This document shows, piece after piece, positions 1 through 5,760 of a stretch of DNA of 14,997 nt; the stretch's first letter is position 1, and the number at the start of each line of letters is the position of its first letter. Made by a program: the position numbers and the translations under genes. The DNA comes from Bacteroidia bacterium. Its GTDB lineage: Bacteria; Bacteroidota; Bacteroidia; Bacteroidales; UBA12481. Location of the stretch: the NCBI GenBank assembly GCA_026391235.1, contig JAPLDV010000567.1, forward strand, positions 1-14,997, given 5' to 3'. The notes beneath the pieces are model-generated. The model was not told the DNA's origin. It worked only from the letters and a program-made list of their open reading frames with translations, and made no database searches.

Positions 1-1416
1 GCCCAAAGGATCAATCATCTGATTCCAGTCGGCAAGCGTGGCAACATGCCAGCCCCGGGGGGCCAGCTTTTTGGTATCCACCGCAAACCAGTTATACAAT
101 GCACCATAATCGGTTTTATTAACCGGATCATTATCATACCAGCAATAGGCCATCGAGGTCAATTTCGACCAGCTGCTGCTGTTGGTAACATTTGGAATGG
201 CAGTGCCATCATTCAGCCTGGTGGTTTTCAGATTTTCAACCGTCCAGTATTGTTTCCCGATTTTTTTAACGTGGTACAGATTCCCGTCAATATCCTTTAC
301 GGTGGTGGTGGTATCTGGAAGTAAGGTAAGAGTGGAATCGCCGGCAAACTCCACATGGACCGGATAAGGATCACTCCAGTACTCGTAATACTTCGGGTAT
401 GTGGGATCGTTCATCCAATCCGTAATGTTCATCAATGGGCTTTTCGTTGTATCCGACAGGCAGAAAATCAGATTGCTGTCGTAATTGGCACATTTATCGA
501 TATTCACCCGCCGGGTATAGCCAACATAGGCACCACTTGCAAATGATTTTTGCAGGTTTGGCCATTTGCCCCGGAAGCTGTGACAAAAAGAACCGATCAT
601 CAGGACGGTATCCTTGCTGAAGTTATTGTGACCGGATATAAACCTTTCTGAAATCCAGTATTTGTTTTTTCCCTTATATTGCATAATAATCATATTGTTA
701 TTTGAAAGATCGACCCAATATTTCGTGTTCAGATTTGCGGTTTCTCCGGTTAGCATATAGACATCCACGATGCCGGTAGAATCTTCCCAGCCGAATCCAT
801 GCGCGGCAAGATCAATAATGCCGTAGCCGGATAATTGGGTATACCGCTCCAGTGTGGCTTGTTCATCCGTATAAACCTTGTCGAGGCTGTACGTGATTTT
901 CGGGAGGTTAAGCCGGTGGTTGCTGATAACCTGGTCCGTGTAGTATTTAAAAGTCTGCCCATCCTTAACTTCAGAATAAGCAGCATCAAACAGGATCATT
1001 TTCTTGTTGTTCACCGATGATTTTACATCAGGCTTACGGTCATCCGCCCGAACCCGGGGCTCACTTATTTCTGATGCATTTTCAGGGAACCGCTGAGAAT
1101 TGAGCATGATTCCGCCTCGTGTGCCATTGGTATACTGAACGGAAATGCCCTGGTCGGTCACCTTTGCGTACGACACGTTCGGGTTGCTCAGGAAATACTG
1201 GCGCAACTTCTCAACTGCAGCCAGTGAATCCATTGATATTGTCCAGGTCGTGAAATTCAAACCGGCCTGGTCCTGGAACGTCAGCACCTCAGTCACGAAT
1301 TCCTTTTCATCGTCCGGCCAGTTATTGGCATTATCGTTGGGCTTTTTGCAACTGTTGAAAAGGGAAGCAATAACCGTAAGAATGACAATCAGGAGGATAA
1401 GGGCTGCATGTTTCAT
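1..1416 (-). CDS. Lipoprotein with caspase-like (clan CD-like) domain and C-terminal FISUMP domain, partial
   Basis: The frame is open for 472 codons from the ATG at 1416 to the window edge, so the 3' end is missing. Residues 1-23 form a lipoprotein signal (hydrophobic stretch, then SLFNSC, lipid Cys23), so the protein is probably membrane anchored. Residues about 138-330 resemble a caspase-type fold: a strand-like KKMILFDAAY, a helix, a hydrophobic strand ending IIDLAAHG (His206), and a second ending TVLMIGSFCHS (Cys278). A His-Gly after a hydrophobic strand and a Cys after the next one are the catalytic pattern of clan CD peptidases. Residues about 373-472 are a FISUMP (Fib_succ_major, TIGR02145) domain, with the typical DIDGNLYHVKKIGKQYWT, AYCWYDND, YGALYNW and GWHVATLADWN blocks. 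Peptidase activity is inferred, and FISUMP function is unknown. An in-frame ATG at 1434 lies directly after a -7-like element, which favours the 1416 start. The gene is divergent from the next one. Confidence 0.85.
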   Translation of the reverse strand, partial: MKHAALILLIVILTVIASLFNSCKKPNDNANNWPDDEKEFVTEVLTFQDQAGLNFTTWTISMDSLAAVEKLRQYFLSNPNVSYAKVTDQGISVQYTNGTRGGIMLNSQRFPENASEISEPRVRADDRKPDVKSSVNNKKMILFDAAYSEVKDGQTFKYYTDQVISNHRLNLPKITYSLDKVYTDEQATLERYTQLSGYGIIDLAAHGFGWEDSTGIVDVYMLTGETANLNTKYWVDLSNNNMIIMQYKGKNKYWISERFISGHNNFSKDTVLMIGSFCHSFRGKWPNLQKSFASGAYVGYTRRVNIDKCANYDSNLIFCLSDTTKSPLMNITDWMNDPTYPKYYEYWSDPYPVHVEFAGDSTLTLLPDTTTTVKDIDGNLYHVKKIGKQYWTVENLKTTRLNDGTAIPNVTNSSSWSKLTSMAYCWYDNDPVNKTDYGALYNWFAVDTKKLAPRGWHVATLADWNQMIDPLG

Positions 1417-1435
1417 GGTGGATGATTTATTCATT

Positions 1436-1443
1436 CAAAGTTA
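1436..1443 (-). promoter_or_regulatory. Possible Bacteroidota -7 element for the minus-strand lipoprotein
   Basis: Read on the minus strand, this is TAACTTTG, an exact match to the Bacteroidota -7 consensus TAnnTTTG. Transcription would start about 7 nt further on, inside the space between the ATG at 1434 and the ATG at 1416; this is why 1416 is preferred as the start codon. No convincing -33 TTG lies 19-21 nt upstream, only a run of A residues and AT-rich sequence, so the call is tentative. Confidence 0.35.
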
Positions 1444-1574
1444 ATTATCAATCAGGTGAGATTTACGGATTTTTTTTTACGGAGGGGAAAAAAGTTCAGG
1501 CATCAATCTGATCGCCATAATTCTTAAATTCGTGATTTGCAGAATGTCTTAATAATACTACCAATTGACATGCC

Positions 1575-2840
1575 ATGGAAGACTCTCATTTATTAAAAGT
1601 CACCTTAGCCCGGATTTCAACAGTCAGGAAGTCAGCCTCCCTGGTTCTTTTCTCCGTTCTTCTTTCCCTGCCTCTCATCCTGACCCAATGCAACAAGGAC
1701 AAATTGCCTGTCAACGGGGATCCGGAGAAATTCAATTACCTGACCGAAGACTACCCTCCGTTCAATTATGCCGAAAATGGCCTTGCAAACGGAGTTTCCG
1801 TTGACATACTGGATGGTATTTTCGGCAAGCTTAACCTGTCGGTGGATCGGACAGCCATAAAGGTTGCCAACTGGGCCGATTCCTACGAAACCGTGCTTAA
1901 AACACCGGGAACCATGTTATTCTCGATGGTTAAGGATGCTGAAAGAACCCCTCTGTTCAAGTGGGTGGGTCCGATTGCCCCCCATACCGATGTGGTGATC
2001 ACCTTAAAAAATTCAGGTGTGCAGATCAAGGAAGTAACCGATCTGAACAATTATTTTACCGGCGTGGTCGATGGCTACAGCAGCATCAACACCCTGATGG
2101 ACCTGGGAGTATTAAGGCCCAATATTGTTGTGTACAGCAGCCTGGCTGAACTCTATAAGGCCCTGGAAAACGGCGATGTTCAGTGTATTGCTTATTCCGA
2201 AGCCGGTCATGGCCTGATGATCCAGACCCTTGGATATACCACCGGGGATTTTGCGGCCCTGTTTCCCATTCATACCAGTGAGCTTTATTATGCTTTCAAT
2301 ATCGAAACGGCCGATGAAATGATCGCTGATTTCCAGGATCAGCTGAATACCATGAAATCCGACAGAGCGACCGATGGGAGCAGTACATACGAGAAGATCC
2401 TGAACCGTTACAATATCATCCGCCAGGCTACCGATGGTATAACGGAAGAGATGGTCATTAACCTGGTAAACCGTACCGCCGCCGACCTGCAGGCCGATGC
2501 ACCCGGAACACTGTCGAAAATCAACCAGAAGCTGGCACCTTATAAAGATCCGGTGAATCCTATCCTTTATACGTTTGTTTTTGATTTGAACGTGGTTATA
2601 GTCGCCGATGCCGGCAATCCATCGCTGACAGGTGTTTCAATGGCAGGAAAACCGGATGTGACCGGTAAATTGTTCCGCGACGAACTGGTGCAGGGTGCCC
2701 TGAAAAATGGTACCGGTTGGGTTGATTACACCTATACAAAGCCTGATCAGAGCGGTTTGTATAAGAAAACTGCCTATTATAAACTCGTTACGGCCAGCAA
2801 TTCGATACAATATGTGGTAGGTGCGGGAAGGTATAAGTAA
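1575..2840 (+). CDS. Lipoprotein with family-3 solute-binding domain and C-terminal Cache domain
   Basis: 421 residues. A signal segment (residues about 21-39) ends LILTQC with likely lipid Cys39; Gln at -1 is unusual for a lipobox. The n-region is long at about 20 residues, but no later in-frame ATG precedes the signal. Residues about 51-280 resemble the SBP_bac_3 (PF00497) periplasmic binding fold: the opening YLTEDYPPFNYAENG and the VSVDILDGIFGKLNL helix are typical of amino-acid and chemoreceptor-type binders. Residues about 285-421 read as a Cache sensor domain (Cache_2-like), with the ILYTFVFDLNVVIVADAG strand pair, a VTGKLFRDELVQ helix and a GAGRYK end. No kinase, cyclase or methyl-accepting domain is attached, so the protein probably senses or captures a small ligand and passes the signal to a partner. 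It is followed by the glycosidase-like lipoprotein 69 nt later. The ligand is unknown. Confidence 0.85.
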   Translation: MEDSHLLKVTLARISTVRKSASLVLFSVLLSLPLILTQCNKDKLPVNGDPEKFNYLTEDYPPFNYAENGLANGVSVDILDGIFGKLNLSVDRTAIKVANWADSYETVLKTPGTMLFSMVKDAERTPLFKWVGPIAPHTDVVITLKNSGVQIKEVTDLNNYFTGVVDGYSSINTLMDLGVLRPNIVVYSSLAELYKALENGDVQCIAYSEAGHGLMIQTLGYTTGDFAALFPIHTSELYYAFNIETADEMIADFQDQLNTMKSDRATDGSSTYEKILNRYNIIRQATDGITEEMVINLVNRTAADLQADAPGTLSKINQKLAPYKDPVNPILYTFVFDLNVVIVADAGNPSLTGVSMAGKPDVTGKLFRDELVQGALKNGTGWVDYTYTKPDQSGLYKKTAYYKLVTASNSIQYVVGAGRYK

Positions 2841-2909
2841 AACAACGGAGGATCACCGGCAAAGTGTTTCATATGGCCCGTATCAATCAAAACTTCAACC
2901 TATAATATA

Positions 2910-4094
2910 ATGCAAAAAATTCTTGCCAACCATCTCAAGGTGAGCGGCCTTTCACTCGAAAGCCCTGTCACTCGTCACTTGTCACTTGTCACTAATATTT
3001 TTATTCTTCTCCTCGCCGCCCTCCTTGCCGGCTGTGTGCCCAAAAAGGCATCAGAGCCTGAGCTGGTTAAAGCCTATGACCTTGATTTCAACTGGGGAGA
3101 AGGTGGTCCGAACGCGTTTGCCGCACCCGGCCAATGGGCCGATGCGTCGCCAAAAGAGCATATCAAATGGTACAAAGAGCTGGGCGTTAATGCTATTCAG
3201 ACTTTCTGCGTTTCCTGCAACGGCTATGCCTGGTACAAAAACGGGGTGATCCCCGCACAACCGGGGCTGAAATACGATTTCCTGCCCGAGATGGTCAGGC
3301 TGGGTCATAAAGCCGGAATGAAGGTTTTCGGATATTATTGCATCGGTGCCAATGTCCGGTGGGGCCTTGAGAATCCGGATTACAGCTATGGAATCCCGGC
3401 CGACCGGCATATCCCTTTTACCCGGAAGTACCTCCAATATCTGGATACAGCCATCCGGGAGGCAGTCAGCAAATCGGGGATCGACGGGTTTATGATCGAC
3501 TGGTTTTATCAGCCCAACCGGGCATCCACCGGCGGCGAATGGCTGGAATGCGAGAAAGAGAGGTACCAGGAGTTGATGGGAAAGCAATTTCCCGGAAAAG
3601 ACAGTCTGAAGGAGGCGGATTACAATGCATACAGCCGCCTGGCAATTGAAAAAACCTGGGAAGTGATTCACAAGGCGGCCAAGGAGACTGATCCCAACTG
3701 CAAGATCTGGCTCACCTGTTTCGATATCACCCATCCTCACATCGTTAATTCCAAGATGTTTCAGGAGATCGACTGGCTGATGAACGAAGGAGGCGACCTC
3801 AAACGGATCGAGGAGATCCGGAGCATGGTCGGACCTCAGACCAAACTCATCACCTGTTTGGCCAGCTGGAACAAACAGGATGCAAAAACCGTCGTGATGG
3901 ACGCCATCAAATCCGGTGTAGGCCTGTATGGATTCGCCAAGCCAAACGCCAATTCCCTTCTGCCACCGGCCGACTACTATCTGTCAACCCCAATCGACAG
4001 CCTTACCGGTGACAATCGGAATATTGCCACATTTGCAAGGATATATAATAATCTGGGGATGGATTATATTAAGGCAGTCGGCAGTAGGCAGTAG
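2910..4094 (+). CDS. Lipoprotein, glycosidase-like TIM-barrel protein
   Basis: 394 residues. A hydrophobic stretch at 29-41 ends LLAGC (lipid Cys42), so it is probably an outer-membrane or periplasmic lipoprotein. The body (about 54-385) looks like a beta/alpha barrel related to uncharacterised glycosyl-hydrolase-like families (the hypothetical glycosyl hydrolase and alpha-L-fucosidase-like group). It has DFNWGEGGPNAF, an HIKWYKELGVNAIQTF strand-helix, GMKVFGYYCIGANVRW, SGIDGFMIDWFYQPN and FQEIDWLMNEGG. Asp197 at the end of the barrel strand IDGFMID is the best candidate for a catalytic acid; Glu286 and Asp288 are others. The substrate cannot be told. Both ends are odd: residues 20-28 of the signal-peptide n-region are encoded by a heptanucleotide array, and the last residues KAVGSRQ plus the stop codon lie in a second heptamer array. 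The only in-frame ATG upstream of the lipobox is 2910. Confidence 0.8.
   Translation: MQKILANHLKVSGLSLESPVTRHLSLVTNIFILLLAALLAGCVPKKASEPELVKAYDLDFNWGEGGPNAFAAPGQWADASPKEHIKWYKELGVNAIQTFCVSCNGYAWYKNGVIPAQPGLKYDFLPEMVRLGHKAGMKVFGYYCIGANVRWGLENPDYSYGIPADRHIPFTRKYLQYLDTAIREAVSKSGIDGFMIDWFYQPNRASTGGEWLECEKERYQELMGKQFPGKDSLKEADYNAYSRLAIEKTWEVIHKAAKETDPNCKIWLTCFDITHPHIVNSKMFQEIDWLMNEGGDLKRIEEIRSMVGPQTKLITCLASWNKQDAKTVVMDAIKSGVGLYGFAKPNANSLLPPADYYLSTPIDSLTGDNRNIATFARIYNNLGMDYIKAVGSRQ
2967..2994 (+). repeat. Heptanucleotide tandem array GTCACTN x4, inside a signal-peptide coding region
   Basis: Four perfect-length 7-nt units, GTCACTC, GTCACTT, GTCACTT and GTCACTA, run head to tail; only the seventh base varies. 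They lie in the coding sequence of the 2910 lipoprotein, between its start codon and the hydrophobic segment. Because 7 is not a multiple of 3, loss or gain of one unit would shift the frame upstream of the lipobox. Confidence 0.9.
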
Positions 4095-4107
4095 GCAGTT
4101 GGCAGTT
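4073..4107 (+). repeat. Heptanucleotide tandem array GGCAGTN x5
   Basis: Five consecutive 7-nt units read GGCAGTC, GGCAGTA, GGCAGTA, GGCAGTT and GGCAGTT, with a partial sixth (GGCA) at 4108-4111. Two more units, GGCAGTA and GGCGGTC, recur at 4150-4163. As in the 2967 array, the last base of the unit is the variable one. The array overlaps the 3' end of the 2910 gene and supplies its TAG stop (4092-4094). Confidence 0.9.
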
Positions 4108-4122
4108 GGCAAGGGGTAGCAC

Positions 4123-4148
4123 GTAGAGACGCATATTTGCGTCTTTGC
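4123..4148. repeat. Short palindromic repeat, copy 1 (GTAGAGACGCA family)
   Basis: An 11-nt left arm GTAGAGACGCA, a 4-nt loop (TATT) and a right arm TGCGTCTTTGC form an imperfect stem with two mismatched positions. A further partial copy (GCATATTTGCGTCCTAC) follows at 4172-4188. The same arms form a perfect palindrome at 7800-7825, so this is a dispersed element and not chance symmetry. It may also form a hairpin in the 3' untranslated region of the 2910 gene; there is no T tract, so I do not call it a terminator. Confidence 0.75.
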
Positions 4149-4214
4149 CGGCAGTAGGCGGTCGTAATGATGCATATTTGCGTCCTACGCATATTGTCGT
4201 CCAGGATCGTTTTT

Positions 4215-4308
4215 TTCTCTGTGGCGCTCTTTGGTTCTCTGTGAAACTCTGTGTAAGAAAATGAACTGACACAGAGGTACACAGAGAACCACAGAGGTAC
4301 ACAGAGAA
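4215..4308. repeat. Large imperfect inverted repeat of CACAGAG units
   Basis: Two 40-nt arms (4215-4254 and 4269-4308) are reverse complements at 34 of 40 positions, around a 14-nt loop. The right arm itself is a near-perfect direct duplication of a 20-21-nt unit built on ACACAGAGGTACACAGAGAAC (4269-4289 and 4290-4309). Similar CACAGAG/CTCTGTG sequence is, from memory, common in intergenic regions of environmental Bacteroidota. Transcribed RNA would form a very stable hairpin between the 2910 and 4365 genes. It could be a miniature mobile element, an RNA-stability structure, or both. No transposase is nearby. Confidence 0.85.
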
Positions 4309-4364
4309 CGAAATGCCAATGGTGAGAATTGGAGACCAATTTGGAATTTTGAAATTACAGATAC

Positions 4365-5567
4365 ATGTACCTTTTAATGCAAAGTAAAATAATTGACGTG
4401 TTGAAATATTGGGCAATTCCGGGTTTAATGGTGGTGGCTGCATGCACCGGTAATCACTTACAACAACCGCAACAGCTGGTTCCGGCCATGGACCTTTCCA
4501 CGATTACGGATACTATCACCATCGACCTGGACCATCAAATAAATGATTACCAGATTGTTCCTCTGGAAACCACTCCTACGCTCCTGATCGGTGACGGTGC
4601 TAAATTTATTTTCATTTCAGATGATTATATCCTTGTGGAAACCGAAACAGGCCTTCAGCAATTCAACAAGCAAGGACGTTTTATCCGTCAATTAATGAGT
4701 AAGGGAAAAGGTCCGGATGAGTTCATTTACCTGGGAGCGGTGATTATTTATAAATCCGGGTTATATTTCACTGATGTCACAAAAAGCAGGGAGCGGATCT
4801 ATTCCTGTAATCTCTCGACAGGCGATCTGACCAGTTTTCCTTTAGCAATTTCCGGAATCATTGACGATTTAGCTTTTCTGAACGACTCCACATTGATGGT
4901 TATCAGTGACAAGGCTGGTGAAAAGGGCTGGCAATGCACCGTATTTGTCCAGGATTTGAAAGGCAACCTTAGTTATTCCAAAGGACTGGGGAACTATGAT
5001 TTAAAGTCCCGAATAGGACATGCACACATTCAGCCGGATGGTACTGGGGGAGCTCTCTTCTCAAACCCCAAAAGTGACTCCATTGTAAGATTCACCGGGA
5101 GTCAATTTCAACCGTGGTGGTATACGCTGAATCTGTCAGAATTCGTCTTAGGGCAAACCTACGAGCGATTTCTGAGAATAGTTTTTCTCTATTGCTCCAA
5201 AGGTGACTTATTCTTCGAAAAGACGTTGATTTCCAGCGCAAAGAAGACAACAAAATTCGGTCATCGCCAATTGGTTGCGGTCAGTCCGGATAGCCTTAAA
5301 GCCGCAATCGTCAGATCATTCAGGATAAAAGATTTGGATTTTGACATCGATCCTTTTATCAACTATCAAAGCAAAACCTTTGCGGTCGCGGAATACTCCG
5401 CCATCGATTTCAAAGAAAAAATACGTGCCATTATGGCAAGGAATGACCTTGTAGGGACGGATAAATCCGTCCGTGATTCGGATAAATCCGTCCGTGAAAA
5501 ATTGAAAGCCCTGGATCAAAAGATTACGGAGAATGACAATCCGGTTCTGATAATCTGGAAGCTGTAA
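4365..5567 (+). CDS. 6-bladed beta-propeller lipoprotein (BF3164/DUF5128-like)
   Basis: 400 residues. The hydrophobic segment 16-26 ends VVAAC (lipid Cys27). ATG 4365 is used here; ATG 4377 (Met5) would give the same mature protein. The body carries features of the Bacteroidota 6-bladed propeller lipoproteins: a YQIVPLETTPTLLIGDGAKF opening, the FISDDYILVETE blade, FNKQGRFIRQLMSKGKGPDEF (Gly-Lys-Gly-Pro-Asp-Glu turn typical of the family), then repeated blades and a C-terminal NPVLIIWKL. These proteins are common beside carbohydrate-use loci; their job is not established. Residues 366-378 are an in-frame duplication (DKSVR-D-S-DKSVR-E) from a 21-nt DNA repeat at 5458-5499. The last 18 codons recur, with only synonymous changes, at 7857-7910. 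The gene is probably expressed independently, since a 270-nt repeat-rich spacer precedes it. Confidence 0.85.
   Translation: MYLLMQSKIIDVLKYWAIPGLMVVAACTGNHLQQPQQLVPAMDLSTITDTITIDLDHQINDYQIVPLETTPTLLIGDGAKFIFISDDYILVETETGLQQFNKQGRFIRQLMSKGKGPDEFIYLGAVIIYKSGLYFTDVTKSRERIYSCNLSTGDLTSFPLAISGIIDDLAFLNDSTLMVISDKAGEKGWQCTVFVQDLKGNLSYSKGLGNYDLKSRIGHAHIQPDGTGGALFSNPKSDSIVRFTGSQFQPWWYTLNLSEFVLGQTYERFLRIVFLYCSKGDLFFEKTLISSAKKTTKFGHRQLVAVSPDSLKAAIVRSFRIKDLDFDIDPFINYQSKTFAVAEYSAIDFKEKIRAIMARNDLVGTDKSVRDSDKSVREKLKALDQKITENDNPVLIIWKL
5458..5499 (+). repeat. 21-nt in-frame tandem duplication in the propeller gene
   Basis: Two 21-nt units share the 18-nt core CGGATAAATCCGTCCGTG (5458-5475 and 5479-5496). 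Each core contains the partial palindrome CGGAT-AA-ATCCG. The duplication keeps frame and gives a doubled DKSVR motif, in a charged stretch near the C-terminus that would tolerate length change. Confidence 0.85.
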
Positions 5568-5673
5568 TAAAACAAAAGGGAGATGGAAAGAAGAGATTCG
5601 AGGACCAATTCAGAGATTCGAAGACCAGTGTTGTATTTTGAAGTAGGAGATTCAGGTGTTCCCAGTCCTTTGG

Positions 5674-5681
5674 TATCTTTG
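5674..5681 (+). promoter_or_regulatory. Possible -7 element upstream of the 5761 gene
   Basis: TATCTTTG is an exact match to the Bacteroidota -7 consensus TAnnTTTG, 79 nt before the ATG at 5761. No clear -33 TTG lies at the right distance. The surrounding CTTTGGTATCTTTGAGTCTTTGCGAGAAA-type sequence resembles a dispersed intergenic repeat, so the match may be a by-product of that repeat. Confidence 0.25.
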
Positions 5682-5760
5682 AGTCTTTGCGAGAAATGAT
5701 GGGAAAATCTATCCGAATTTAAACCTAGTTTTAAAATAACAAGATATCAATCAAACGAAT

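Noticed and set aside
46..1444. Several plus-strand open frames of 60-99 codons
   Set aside because: They are antisense to the lipoprotein that reads continuously on the minus strand from 1416 to the left edge with FISUMP motifs.
3051..3740. 229-codon open frame on the minus strand
   Set aside because: It lies wholly inside the 2910 glycosidase-like gene, whose protein has a lipobox and recognisable barrel motifs; the minus-strand product shows no family features.
2967..4163. Possible CRISPR array from the short repeats
   Set aside because: The units are 7 nt and run head to tail without spacers; no cas genes are present.
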